A DNA stretch of 64,000 nt from Streptomyces sp. AA1529 (GCF_000280905.1 NZ_ALAP01000015.1:186001-250000); one strand, 5' to 3'; shown: positions 17,497-27,578, numbered from the stretch's first letter. Program-made: numbers and translations. Notes: generated by a model from the letters alone, not told the origin.

Positions 17497-19197
17497 ATGG
17501 ATGCTGACGCCATCGCACAAGGCCGCCGCCGCTGGCAGGAGCGCTACGACTCCGCGCGCAAGCGGGACGCCGATTTCACCACGCTCAGCGGCGACCCCGT
17601 GGAACCGGCCTACGGGCCCCGGGACGGCGACACCGTCGCGGGTTTCGAGCGCATCGGGTGGCCGGGTGAGTTCCCCTTCACCCGCGGGCTCTACCCGACC
17701 GGCTACCGGGGCCGGACCTGGACCATCCGCCAGTTCGCCGGGTTCGGCAACGCCGAGCAGACCAACGAGCGCTACAAGATGATCCTCGAGGCCGGCGGCG
17801 GCGGACTCTCCGTCGCCTTCGACATGCCCACGCTCATGGGACGGGACTCGGACGACCCGCGCTCGCTGGGCGAGGTCGGCCACTGCGGTGTCGCCATCGA
17901 CTCCGCCGCCGACATGGAGGTCCTCTTCCGGGACATCCCGCTGGGGGAGGTCACCACCTCCATGACGATCTCCGGCCCTGCCGTCCCCGTCTTCTGCATG
18001 TACCTGGTCGCCGCCGAGCGGCAGGGCGTCGACCCGGCCGTCCTCAACGGCACCCTGCAGACCGACATCTTCAAGGAGTACATCGCGCAGAAGGAGTGGC
18101 TCTTCCAGCCGGAGCCCCATCTGCGGCTCATCGGCGACCTGATGGAGCACTGCGCGGCGGGCATCCCCGCCTACAAGCCGCTGTCGGTCTCCGGTTACCA
18201 CATCCGCGAGGCCGGGGCGACCGCGGCGCAGGAACTCGCCTACACGCTGGCCGACGGCTTCGGCTACGTCGAACTGGGGCTCAGCCGCGGCCTGGACGTC
18301 AACACCTTCGCGCCCGGACTCTCCTTCTTCTTCGACGCCCACCTCGACTTCTTCGAGGAGATCGCCAAGTTCCGCGCGGCGCGCCGCATCTGGGCCCGCT
18401 GGATGCGCGACGTGTACGGCGCCACCAGTGAGAAGGCACAGTGGCTGCGCTTCCACACGCAGACCGCGGGCGTCTCGCTGACCGCCCAGCAGCCCTACAA
18501 CAACGTGGTCCGCACCGCCGTGGAGGCGCTCTCCGCGATCCTGGGCGGCACCAACTCGCTGCACACCAACGCGCTGGACGAGACCCTCGCGCTCCCCAGT
18601 GAGCAGGCCGCCGAGATCGCGCTGCGCACCCAGCAGGTGCTGATGGAGGAGACCGGTGTCACCAACGTCGCCGACCCGCTGGGCGGTTCCTGGTACATCG
18701 AGGACCTGACGGACCGCATCGAGGCCGACGCCGAGAAGATCTTCGAGCAGATCCGCGAGCGGGGGCGGCGCGCCGTGCCCGACGGGCAGCACCCGATCGG
18801 CCCGATCACCTCCGGCATCCTGCGCGGCATCGAGGACGGCTGGTTCACCGGCGAGATCGCCGAATCCGCCTTCCGCTACCAGCAGGCGCTGGAGAAGAAC
18901 GACAAGAAGGTCGTCGGCGTCAACTGCCACACCGGGTCGGTCACCGGCGACCTGGAGATCCTGCGGGTCAGCCACGAGGTGGAGCGCGAGCAGGTGACGG
19001 CGCTCACCGACCGGCGCGCCGCGCGGGACGACGCCGCCGTGCGCACCGCGCTCAGCACCCTCGTGCAGGCGGCGCGGGGCGAGGGCAACATGATCGCGCC
19101 CATGCTGGAGGCGGTCCGGGCCGAGGCCACGCTGGGGGAGATCTGCGGAGCCCTGCGGGACGAGTGGGGCACCTACACCGAGCCGCCGGTCTTCTGA
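17497..19197 (+). CDS. icmA: Isobutyryl-CoA mutase large subunit
   Basis: B12-dependent isomerase subunit interconverting isobutyryl-CoA and n-butyryl-CoA, which feeds valine catabolism into butyryl/ethylmalonyl units for fatty acids and polyketides. Its 566 residues equal the known IcmA length. The residues that distinguish IcmA from methylmalonyl-CoA mutase are in place: Phe80 (TIRQFAGFG, where MCM has Tyr) and Gln198 (KEYIAQKEWLF, where MCM has Arg). TIM-barrel substrate motifs (GGLSVAFDMPTLMG, SVSGYHIREAGA, LGGTNSLHTNALDE) are present. The B12-binding small subunit IcmB is not in the window. A palindrome abuts the start; MeaB is ~6 kb away. Confidence 0.95.
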   Translation: MDADAIAQGRRRWQERYDSARKRDADFTTLSGDPVEPAYGPRDGDTVAGFERIGWPGEFPFTRGLYPTGYRGRTWTIRQFAGFGNAEQTNERYKMILEAGGGGLSVAFDMPTLMGRDSDDPRSLGEVGHCGVAIDSAADMEVLFRDIPLGEVTTSMTISGPAVPVFCMYLVAAERQGVDPAVLNGTLQTDIFKEYIAQKEWLFQPEPHLRLIGDLMEHCAAGIPAYKPLSVSGYHIREAGATAAQELAYTLADGFGYVELGLSRGLDVNTFAPGLSFFFDAHLDFFEEIAKFRAARRIWARWMRDVYGATSEKAQWLRFHTQTAGVSLTAQQPYNNVVRTAVEALSAILGGTNSLHTNALDETLALPSEQAAEIALRTQQVLMEETGVTNVADPLGGSWYIEDLTDRIEADAEKIFEQIRERGRRAVPDGQHPIGPITSGILRGIEDGWFTGEIAESAFRYQQALEKNDKKVVGVNCHTGSVTGDLEILRVSHEVEREQVTALTDRRAARDDAAVRTALSTLVQAARGEGNMIAPMLEAVRAEATLGEICGALRDEWGTYTEPPVF

Positions 19198-19339
19198 ACC
19201 GGGTGCACGGGGAGCCGGGACGCGGGCCGCACGGCCCCGCGGCCCGGCTCTTCGCGTGCCGGGCCGGCTGGTGGTGCCCCCGGTCCCCGGCCCCTCCGCG
19301 CGATTCCGGTGCCGGGCGTGGACTCCCGCCGCCGGGCGG

Positions 19340-20035
19340 CTACCGGCCTCCGCCGCCGGGCGGCTCCGTCCCGTCGGGCCGGGGCGCGCCGCCGGCCTCC
19401 GGCGGGGGCGAGACCGCGCCCAGGCCCTCCAGCAGCAGAGTGGTGAACAGGCGGGCCCACGCCTCGTCCACCGGGCAGTCGCTCACCAGCGAGCGGTGCA
19501 CCACGGCGCCCGCGATCACATCGAAGATCAGGTCGACGACGCGTGCGGTCTCGGCGGGGTCGGCCGGGTCGGGCGGCAGCTCTCCGCGCCGCTGCGCCCG
19601 CGAGCGGCCGTCCAGCACCAGCCGCTTCTGGCGGTCCACGATCGCCTCGCGGATGCGGGGCCGGAGCGCCTCGTCGGTGGTGGACTCGGCGAGCACGGCC
19701 ATCAGCGCGGTCTTGGCCTCGGGGCGGCGCAGCAGGGCCGCGAAGGAGAGCACGACGCCTTCCACGTCGGCGCGCAGGCAGCCTCGGTCGGGCAGTTGCA
19801 ACTCGTCGAAGAGGACGGCGACCGCGTCGATCACCAGCTCGCTCTTGGCGGCCCAGCGTCGGTAGAGGGTGGTCTTGGCGACTCCGGCGCGCTGGGCGAT
19901 CTCGCCCATCGTCAGCCTGCTCCAGCCGACCTCGACCAGCGCGGCGCGCGTGGCGGCGAGGATCGCCCGGTCGGCCGCGGCGCTGCGCGGACGGCCGCGG
20001 CGCTGGGCTGAGGGCAGGGGGTCGGGGACGGCCAT
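19340..20035 (-). CDS. TetR-family transcriptional regulator
   Basis: 231-residue repressor-type protein. N-terminal HTH (residues ~24-70): DRAILAATRAALVEVGWSRLTMGEIAQRAGVAKTTLYRRW, in pieces with recognition helix VAKTTLYRRWAAKSEL. The C-terminal ligand domain is all-helical and ends in a Gly/Pro-rich tail. It is convergent with icmA. A 12-bp palindrome 10 bp upstream of its ATG suggests autorepression. Ligand and other targets unknown. Confidence 0.92.
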   Translation of the reverse strand: MAVPDPLPSAQRRGRPRSAAADRAILAATRAALVEVGWSRLTMGEIAQRAGVAKTTLYRRWAAKSELVIDAVAVLFDELQLPDRGCLRADVEGVVLSFAALLRRPEAKTALMAVLAESTTDEALRPRIREAIVDRQKRLVLDGRSRAQRRGELPPDPADPAETARVVDLIFDVIAGAVVHRSLVSDCPVDEAWARLFTTLLLEGLGAVSPPPEAGGAPRPDGTEPPGGGGR

Positions 20036-20045
20036 GCGCAGACCC

Positions 20046-20057
20046 TACCGATCGGTA
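20046..20057. promoter_or_regulatory. Palindromic operator before the TetR gene
   Basis: Perfect 12-bp dyad TACCGATCGGTA starting 10 bp from the TetR ATG (20035). This is the normal size and place for an autoregulatory TetR operator. Confidence 0.6.
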
Positions 20058-20133
20058 CGGGAGGTGCAGAGTGAGGTGGATCACTGCGTGCCGGGGTGCT
20101 TGCGTCTTGCGGGGGCGCGGGGCGCACAAGTTA

Positions 20134-20150
20134 CGCTACGACTCGTAGCG
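20134..20150. promoter_or_regulatory. Inverted repeat upstream of the thioredoxin/TPR gene
   Basis: CGCTACGA-c-TCGTAGCG, perfect 8-bp arms around one base, in the 201-bp divergent region between the TetR gene and the gene at 20237. Possibly a second regulator site, or a TetR site of a different class. Confidence 0.5.
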
Positions 20151-20236
20151 GAATGACCTCCGCGACGATCACGCGCCGGGTGGGGACCTGGCGACCACTG
20201 CACACGAGGCCGCGGCAAAGGGGGGAGACTGGACTC

Positions 20237-21196
20237 ATGCAGCCACGCAACATGTCCATGAGCGGAGTCGTCGACCTCGCCGCGGTGAAGGCGGCCGGTG
20301 AGGCCAAGCAGAAGGCGGAGCAGGGGAGAGCCCGCGCCGCCGAGGGAAACGGGGCGCCGGGTCCGGCCGGCCTGGTGCTCGACGTCGGGGAGGCCGACTT
20401 CGAGGCGGAGGTGCTGGAGCGCTCCGCCGAGGTGCCGGTCGTCATCGACTTCTGGGCGGAGTGGTGCGAGCCGTGCAAGCAGCTCTCACCGCTCCTGGAG
20501 CGGCTCACCCAGGAGTACGCGGGCCGGCTGCTGCTGGCCAAGATCGACGTCGACCAGAACCAGATGCTGATGCAGCAGTTCGGCGTCCAGGGCATCCCGG
20601 CGGTCTTCGCCGTGGTGGCCGGGCAGGCGCTGCCGCTGTTCCAGGGGGCTGCCCCCGAGCAGCAGATCCGCGCCACGCTGGACCAGCTCGTCCAGGTCGC
20701 CGAGCAGCGCTTCGGCATCACCGGTCTGCAGGGTGTCCCCCAGGAGGAGGCCGCCGCCGAGCCGGCCGAGCCGCAGGCCCCGGAGGACCCGGTGCTGGCC
20801 GCCGCCCAGCAGGCGCTGGACTCGGGCGATCTGCCGGGTGCCATCCAGGCGTACCGCAACAAGCTGGCGGACGAGCCGGCGAACGTGGAGGCCAAGGTCG
20901 GTCTCGCGATGGCCGAACTGCTCTCCCGGGTGCAGGACATGGACGCGCGGCAGGTGCGCAAGGATGCCGCCGACCGTCCGGACGACGTGGCCGCACAGCT
21001 GCGGGTGGCCGATCTCGACATGGCCGGCGGCCATGTCGAGGACTCCTTCAGCCGGTTGGTGGACACGGTGCGGCGCACGGCCGGTGAGGACCGGGATGCG
21101 GCACGGGTGCGGCTGCTGGAGCTGTTCGAGGTCATCGGCCCGGAGGATCCGCGTGTCGTGAGCGCGCGCGCGGCCCTCGCTCGCGCGCTGTTCTGA
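20237..21196 (+). CDS. Thioredoxin-TPR protein (YbbN/CnoX-like)
   Basis: Thioredoxin-like co-chaperone of the YbbN/CnoX type; homologues hold oxidised proteins and hand them to chaperones. In 319 residues there is a charged N-terminal helix (~1-50), a thioredoxin domain with the intact motif DFWAEWCEPCKQLSP (CxxC near residues 79-82), and C-terminal TPR helices (PVLAAAQQALDSGDLPGAIQAYRNKL and later AQLRVADLDMAGGHVEDSFSRLVDTV). The start at 20237 follows GGGGGAGACTGG. A known cytosolic family; which chaperone it serves here is not visible. Confidence 0.92.
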   Translation: MQPRNMSMSGVVDLAAVKAAGEAKQKAEQGRARAAEGNGAPGPAGLVLDVGEADFEAEVLERSAEVPVVIDFWAEWCEPCKQLSPLLERLTQEYAGRLLLAKIDVDQNQMLMQQFGVQGIPAVFAVVAGQALPLFQGAAPEQQIRATLDQLVQVAEQRFGITGLQGVPQEEAAAEPAEPQAPEDPVLAAAQQALDSGDLPGAIQAYRNKLADEPANVEAKVGLAMAELLSRVQDMDARQVRKDAADRPDDVAAQLRVADLDMAGGHVEDSFSRLVDTVRRTAGEDRDAARVRLLELFEVIGPEDPRVVSARAALARALF

Positions 21197-21250
21197 CCTG
21201 CCCGTACCGACGGTCACACGGGCGTCGCCACTCATTGATTTAGCGACTTC

Positions 21251-21290
21251 GGCGGCCGCGCTTTACCAAAACTTGGTAATCGCGGCCGCC
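21251..21290. terminator. Nested inverted repeat after the thioredoxin/TPR gene
   Basis: Outer arms GGCGGCCGCG (21251-21260) and CGCGGCCGCC (21281-21290) enclose inner arms TTACCAA / TTGGTAA. The result is one long hairpin 55 bp beyond the stop at 21196. Probably the terminator of that gene; the AT-rich inner dyad could also be a protein site. Confidence 0.6.
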
Positions 21291-21419
21291 CTTACGCGTG
21301 GTAGCGAAATCTCGCGGAAACCTCCCGGCTTGCCCGGTTGATGCGCTTCCGCGCCCACCCCCTTCCGCAACCCTCCGTCGCCGAACGGTACCCCGCGACG
21401 GCTTCCGGGTTATCCAGCC

Positions 21420-21435
21420 GTTACTCGTAAGTAAC
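21420..21435. promoter_or_regulatory. GTTACT-CGTA-AGTAAC palindrome
   Basis: Perfect 6-bp arms with a 4-bp spacer, AT-rich relative to its surroundings, ~455 bp before the DUF6230 gene. It resembles TetR/FadR-type operators in spacing; the regulator is unknown. Confidence 0.45.
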
Positions 21436-21890
21436 GAACCCCCTTGTGCGTCGGGCTCAGATGCACCACGATCGGCCACGCTCGGTCCATCGCCCCGCAG
21501 CCCGGCATCCATTCGGCGCCGCGGCCGATGGTTCCCCACCGAGTGGACCGGCATCGCACCATCTGCACCACTTGCATCACCCAACATCCGTTTCACCCGC
21601 CGGTCCTCAGGACAGGGGGGTCCCTGCTCCACGGCAGGGCCTGTCCTTGCAAAGCAAGGTTGCGCGAGAGCGTGGCCCGTGGTTGTCGCTCGGGGGTGAT
21701 CGTCAACAACTCGGACGTGACGTGCGTGAGGACGGCATGGACGACGTTGGCGCTCTCCGTTCCGAGGACGTAGCTCGTCTCCCTCCCCAGCCACGTGGCC
21801 GGGAGGTACCCCCACGGCAGGAGCGGCCCGCTGAGCACAGGCGGCACGGCTCTCCGAGCCGGAGATGTACGTCCGAGAAGGAGGAAAGTC

Positions 21891-22508
21891 ATGGAGTCCC
21901 TGGCTCGTGGCGGGACCAGATGGAAGCGGTTCGCCGTAGTCATGGTGCCGAGCGTGGCCGCTACGGCAGCGATCGGCGTCGCCCTCTCGCAGGGTGCGCT
22001 GGCGGCGTCGTTCAGCGTCTCCGGCCAGCAGTTCAAGGTCACGGCGGATCAGCTGGACGGCAGCGGGTTCGTCCAGTACGGCGCGCTCGACAGCACGGAG
22101 AAGGGCAAGAAGCCCGTCGCCGTCGTCGGCATGAACTCGGCGAAGATACGCAATCTCTGCCAGTCGGTCGTCGTTCCGGTCCCGGTCTTCGGCGATGTCT
22201 CGATGAAGCTGAGCGCCGGCGGGGCAGGTGGCCCCAAGGTCGAGGCGAAGAAGCTCTACATCGACGCCGACGACCTGTACGCCAACGCCACGTTCAAGAA
22301 CATCGACATCGGCGTCAGCACGGACAAGACCACCAAGGGTCCCGGTCCGCACAAGGGCGACGCCTACGCCAAGGGCTCCTTCGCCCAGCAGGCGGAGAGC
22401 GTGCGGTTCACCGACGTCAAGCAGCGCGCGTGGGCTACCACCGCCGGCACCTTCAAGCTCAGTGGTCTGCACATGAGCGTCAAGAAGGGCAAGTCCGAGT
22501 GCTACTGA
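21891..22508 (+). CDS. DUF6230 family exported protein
   Basis: 205-residue protein with an N-terminal hydrophobic signal/anchor (RFAVVMVPSVAATAAIGVALSQGALAAS, in pieces ~residues 12-38) and a predicted beta-rich exported domain. The family is found next to DUF6114 proteins in Streptomyces. Older records call it cholesterol esterase, which nothing here supports: no lipase GxSxG motif was seen. ATG 21891 follows an excellent ribosome site, AAGGAGGAAAG. First gene of a three-gene set with 22624 and 23234. Confidence 0.87.
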   Translation: MESLARGGTRWKRFAVVMVPSVAATAAIGVALSQGALAASFSVSGQQFKVTADQLDGSGFVQYGALDSTEKGKKPVAVVGMNSAKIRNLCQSVVVPVPVFGDVSMKLSAGGAGGPKVEAKKLYIDADDLYANATFKNIDIGVSTDKTTKGPGPHKGDAYAKGSFAQQAESVRFTDVKQRAWATTAGTFKLSGLHMSVKKGKSECY

Positions 22509-22520
22509 TGTGAGCCTCCC

Positions 22521-22570
22521 ACGGGTGCGGAGGGCGAGGGCACCCGCTCCGACCGCACCTCCGCACCCGT
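22521..22570 (+). terminator. Hairpin between the DUF6230 and DUF6114 genes
   Basis: Perfect 13-bp arms ACGGGTGCGGAGG (22521-22533) and CCTCCGCACCCGT (22558-22570), 24-nt loop, 13 bp after the DUF6230 stop and 53 bp before the next ATG. It may act as an attenuator lowering expression of the downstream genes. Confidence 0.6.
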
Positions 22571-22623
22571 AGGGTCCGCTCCACACCAGCAAGTTCTGTG
22601 CCAGTTCCGAGGAGCCCCGTACC

Positions 22624-23244
22624 ATGAGCGCCGACACGCGACAGAGTCTGACGAACGGATTCGGCCACAAGAGGCAGTCCTTCCGGCACTGGCGCGGCCA
22701 GCGCCCGTTCTGGGGCGGGATGCTGACGCTGCTGGCGGGCATCCCGATCATGTACGTCCCCTACCAGAACCTCACCCTGGGGTCCCTGACCATCCGGATG
22801 TCGACCACCGCGGGCGCGGGGTCGCTGATCATCGGCGTGCTGCTGGTCGTCCTCGGACTGACCATGTGGTTCCAGCCCCAGTCGCGGGTGTTCGCAGGCG
22901 TGGCCGCGATCCTCCTCGCGCTGGTCTCCCTCGTCGTCTCCAACTTCGGCGCCTTCCTGATCGGCTTCCTGCTCGGACTGATCGGTGGAGCGCTGGGCGT
23001 CTCCTGGGTCCCGGGCAAGACCGTCGCGGCCGAGCCCGCCGCGCCGGCCGAACGGGCCGAGCGCACCGAGCAGGCCGACCGCACCGAGCAGGCCGACCGC
23101 GCCGAGGAGGCCGGGCACCCCGCGGAGGATGCCGGTACGGACGCCGGAACGGGGCCGGCGAGCGACAACACAGCAGTCTCTGGAGCGTCCCCCGCGGACG
23201 GGGTCGACGCGTACGACGGGAACGGGAGGCACCGTGCCGGGTGA
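22624..23244 (+). CDS. DUF6114 membrane protein
   Basis: 206-residue membrane protein with about four helices (GGMLTLLAGIPIMYVPY, GAGSLIIGVLLVVLGLTMWF, VFAGVAAILLALVSLVVSNFGA, FLIGFLLGLIGGALGVSW). A charged Ala/Glu-rich cytoplasmic tail contains a short duplication of RTEQAD. GAGGAG lies eight nt before ATG 22624. It overlaps the next gene by 11 bp, so they are co-expressed. Function unknown; the conserved pairing with DUF6230 suggests one envelope-associated unit. Confidence 0.86.
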   Translation: MSADTRQSLTNGFGHKRQSFRHWRGQRPFWGGMLTLLAGIPIMYVPYQNLTLGSLTIRMSTTAGAGSLIIGVLLVVLGLTMWFQPQSRVFAGVAAILLALVSLVVSNFGAFLIGFLLGLIGGALGVSWVPGKTVAAEPAAPAERAERTEQADRTEQADRAEEAGHPAEDAGTDAGTGPASDNTAVSGASPADGVDAYDGNGRHRAG

Positions 23245-24697
23245 CGAGGTCAACGAAGGGGAGGGCGCGCGCCCGGGCGCCGCGTCGGGTGCCCGGGGCA
23301 GAGCCGGGCCCCGGCACGCCGCCCCCAGGAAGCCGCTGCTGACCCGGTTCCACCTGCCGGCCGGCAAGGCGGTGGCGCTGGCCGCGATGCCCTCGGCGGT
23401 CCTGCTGGGAGTCGGGATCACCCCGCAGCTCGCCAACGCCAAGCCGCTCCCCAAGAACCCCTTCAAGGGCGACTCCTGCGTCTCCATATCCGAGCAGCAG
23501 GAGACCGAGGAGGAGAAGGCCGAGCGCAAGGAGCGGGCCGAGAAGCTCAAGAAGGAGCTGGCCCGCAAGCAGGCCGAGCGGGAGAAGGCGGCCGAGGAGG
23601 CTGCCGGGAAGGCCGACGGCGAGAAGGCCGGCGAGGCCGACGGCAAGGCCGACGGCACGCCCGGGGACGGCACCTCCGACGGCGGATCCGGCGGCGACAA
23701 GCCGTCCGGTTCCTCCGGGAAGACCACTTCCGAGGAGCCCGCCACCGCGCCCTCGCCGTCCGCGAAGTCCGAGGACAGCGCGCCGGACGACGAGGAGGAG
23801 AACCCCTGGTACGACCCGCTGGGGGTGGGCAAGACACTCGACGACCTCCTCCACCCGGACAAGGGCGAGGACACCGACGAGCCCGCCGACGAGCCCTCCG
23901 ACAGCCCCGCGCCCAGCCCCTCGAAGGGCTCCGGCGACGCCGATGACGGGGACGGCTCCCCGTCCGGTGGTGGCGCGAAGTCCGGTCGCGGGTCGGACGG
24001 TGGCGGCACTGCCGACCGGAGCGGGAAGGCCGACGGGGACGGTGCCGCGAGCGGCTCCGACGAGACCGACGAGACCGGCAAGGCCGGCAAGGGCGACGAC
24101 GGCGAGGACGCCGGGGACGAGAAGGACGGCGAGGACGGCAAGCCGGGCGAGGACTCGGGAGTCGGCGCCGACGCGAAGGACGGCACCGCTCGCGACTACG
24201 ACCCCGAGAAGGACGCCGGGAAGCCCTTCCCGTGCCCCGAGAAGATGGACGTCCAGGGCACCGGCGAGCAGACCCCGGCCCAGGTCCCCAACGTCCCCTG
24301 GCAGCTGGAGGCGTCCTCGCTGACGCTGATGGGCCTCGACTACGAGGGGGTCGTCAACATCACCATGCCCAACGGGAAGACCAAGCAGGCCCTCAAGTTC
24401 ACCGCCGACGCGCTGGACATCGGCGATCTGCACCAGACGGTGCAGGCCGACGGCGTGACCTACCACGTGCAGGCGGCCGAGGGATCCAGGTCGACCATCC
24501 GCGGCGGCAAGGTGACCATGTACACCGAGGAGCTGAAGGGCAAGCTGTTCGGGCTGATCCCGATCACCTTCAGCCCCGAGACGCCCCCGCCGATCAATGT
24601 GCCCTTCGCGTACTTCACCGACGTGTCGGTGCGGCAGGCGGGCCAGTTCGGCGGCACCCTGACGATTCCCGGACTGCACCAGTACGTACGCCAGTAG
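23234..24697 (+). CDS. Exported protein with long acidic repetitive region
   Basis: 487 residues from a GTG at 23234 preceded by GGGAGG. A basic N-terminus, a hydrophobic segment (AVALAAMPSAVLLGVGITPQLANA, ~residues 43-66, signal-like) and SISEQQETEEEKAERKERAEK (a short coiled coil) come first. A ~220-residue low-complexity Gly/Asp/Ser/Lys/Glu region follows, and then a folded C-terminal domain (~residues 330-487) with DVQGTGEQTPAQVPNVPWQ and SLTLMGLDYEGVVNI. Composition suggests a surface-exposed or spacer protein. It shares an operon with DUF6114. Not recognised further. Confidence 0.8.
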   Translation: MPGDEVNEGEGARPGAASGARGRAGPRHAAPRKPLLTRFHLPAGKAVALAAMPSAVLLGVGITPQLANAKPLPKNPFKGDSCVSISEQQETEEEKAERKERAEKLKKELARKQAEREKAAEEAAGKADGEKAGEADGKADGTPGDGTSDGGSGGDKPSGSSGKTTSEEPATAPSPSAKSEDSAPDDEEENPWYDPLGVGKTLDDLLHPDKGEDTDEPADEPSDSPAPSPSKGSGDADDGDGSPSGGGAKSGRGSDGGGTADRSGKADGDGAASGSDETDETGKAGKGDDGEDAGDEKDGEDGKPGEDSGVGADAKDGTARDYDPEKDAGKPFPCPEKMDVQGTGEQTPAQVPNVPWQLEASSLTLMGLDYEGVVNITMPNGKTKQALKFTADALDIGDLHQTVQADGVTYHVQAAEGSRSTIRGGKVTMYTEELKGKLFGLIPITFSPETPPPINVPFAYFTDVSVRQAGQFGGTLTIPGLHQYVRQ

Positions 24698-24724
24698 GCC
24701 GCGGGCGGCCGACCCGACCCCCGC

Positions 24725-24766
24725 ACGAGAAGTCCCGCACCCTGCCCGGGGTGCGGGACTTCTCGT
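24725..24766. terminator. Strong bidirectional terminator
   Basis: Perfect 18-bp arms ACGAGAAGTCCCGCACCC / GGGTGCGGGACTTCTCGT with a 6-nt loop, centred between the convergent genes ending at 24697 and 24834 (pyk). Ends transcription from both sides. Confidence 0.85.
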
Positions 24767-24833
24767 CGGTCCGGTCGGCGCGTCCGGCGCGCCCGGCGGC
24801 CGGGGGCGCCGGACGCGGGTACCCGTCAGGGGA

Positions 24834-26255
<1,422 letters not shown>

Positions 26256-26277
26256 GGTGGCGATCCTATCGTTTTGT

Positions 26278-27534
26278 TTAGGTACTGAACGATTCGGGGG
26301 CGGCGCCCCCGGGCGTCGGGGCCGTCCGGCTCGGGGCGACCAGCGCGTAGGTCTGCTCTGCGATCTCCAGTTCCTCGTCGGTCGGTACCACGGCCACGGC
26401 CACTCTCGCGTACGCGGGCGAGATCAGCCGCGCCTCCTTCCCCTGCGCCGCGTTCAGCTCGCCGTCCACGGCCAGCCCCAGCTCCGCCAGCCCCGCAACG
26501 GCGGCCTCCCGCACCGGTGCGGCGTTCTCGCCGACGCCCGCGGTGAAGACCACGGCGTCGACCCTGCCCAGCACGGCGTAGTAGGCGCCGATGTACTTCT
26601 TCAGCCGGTGGATGTAGATGTCGAAGGCCAGCGCCGCGGCCCGGTCACCCGCCTCGATCCGGCGGCGGATCTCCCGCATGTCGTTGTCGCCGCACAGCCC
26701 CAGCAGGCCGCTGCGCTTGTTCAGCAGCTCGTCCACCGCGTCCGCGTCCATTCCGGCCACCCGCTTGAGGTGGAAGACCACTGCCGGATCGATGTCCCCC
26801 GACCGGGTTCCCATCACCAGCCCCTCCAAGGGGGTCAGCCCCATGGAGGTGTCCTCGCACCGCCCGCCGCGCACGGCGGAGGCCGACGCGCCGTTGCCCA
26901 GGTGCAGCACGATCAGGTTCACCTCGCCGGGGTCCTTGCCCAGCAGCTCGGCGGCCCTGCGCGACACACAGGCGTGCGAGGTGCCGTGGAAGCCGTAGCG
27001 GCGCACCCGGTGTGCGTCGGCGGTCTCCGTGTCGATGGCGTAGCGGGCCGCGTGCTCCGGCATCGTGGCGTGGAACGCGGTGTCGAAGACGGCGACCTGC
27101 GGCAGGTCGGGGCGCAGCCGCTGCGCGGTGCGGATGCCGGTGAGGTTCGCCGGATTGTGCAGCGGCGCCACCGGGACCAGCCGCTCGATCTCCTGGAGCA
27201 CCGCGTCGTCCACCACCGTCGGCTCGGTCAGCCGCAGCCCGCCGTGCACCACCCGGTGGCCGATCGCGGCCAGCTCGGGGGAGTCCAGGCCGAGTCCGTC
27301 GGCGGCCAGCTCCTCGGCGACGGCTCCCAGCGCCGCTCCGTGATCGGCCAGCCTCCCCGCGCGGGTGCGCCGCTCGCCCCCGGCGGCGAGCGGCTGGTGG
27401 GTGACGGCCGAGGTCTCCTCGCCGATCCGCTCGGCGAGACCCGCGGCCAGCCGGCTGCGGTCCGCCATGTCGATCAGCTGATACTTCACCGAGGAGGAGC
27501 CGGAGTTGAGGACGAGGATCCGGGTGGGGCTCAC
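26278..27534 (-). CDS. ackA: Acetate kinase
   Basis: Interconverts acetate + ATP with acetyl phosphate + ADP. 418 residues from GTG 27534 (MSPTRILVLNSGSSSVKYQLID). The N-terminal Asn and SGSSS phosphate loop, the FDTAFHATMPEHAARYA motif, FHGTSHACVSRRAAELLG and NLIVLHLGNGASASA mark the ASKHA fold. The catalytic Asp is in AVFDTAFH. The gene is 44 bp downstream of pta and 22 bp upstream of pyk. There is no strong ribosome site, so translation may depend on the upstream gene. Confidence 0.95.
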   Translation of the reverse strand: MSPTRILVLNSGSSSVKYQLIDMADRSRLAAGLAERIGEETSAVTHQPLAAGGERRTRAGRLADHGAALGAVAEELAADGLGLDSPELAAIGHRVVHGGLRLTEPTVVDDAVLQEIERLVPVAPLHNPANLTGIRTAQRLRPDLPQVAVFDTAFHATMPEHAARYAIDTETADAHRVRRYGFHGTSHACVSRRAAELLGKDPGEVNLIVLHLGNGASASAVRGGRCEDTSMGLTPLEGLVMGTRSGDIDPAVVFHLKRVAGMDADAVDELLNKRSGLLGLCGDNDMREIRRRIEAGDRAAALAFDIYIHRLKKYIGAYYAVLGRVDAVVFTAGVGENAAPVREAAVAGLAELGLAVDGELNAAQGKEARLISPAYARVAVAVVPTDEELEIAEQTYALVAPSRTAPTPGGAAPESFST

Positions 27535-27578
27535 GGCAGGGTGCTCTCTGTGCGGGTACGGGGGGACGGGGGCGACGC

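Larger units (their letters stand above)
21197..21890. other. 694-bp non-coding region with two dyads
   Basis: Longest gene-free stretch of the window. Open frames on both strands lack ribosome sites and family resemblance. It contains the hairpin at 21251-21290, the palindrome at 21420-21435 and a small hairpin CCTTGC-aaa-GCAAGG (21651-21665). It presumably carries the promoter of the DUF6230 operon. A small RNA or long 5' leader cannot be excluded. Confidence 0.55.

Noticed and set aside
21795..21890. Upstream ATG (21795) for the DUF6230 protein
   Set aside because: The extension is Arg/Gly-rich and lacks a ribosome site, whereas ATG 21891 follows AAGGAGGAAAG and gives a clean signal sequence.
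21240..22751. Open frames in the non-coding stretch and antisense to the DUF6230 gene
   Set aside because: No ribosome site, atypical composition, no recognisable domain; one is simply antisense to the real gene.
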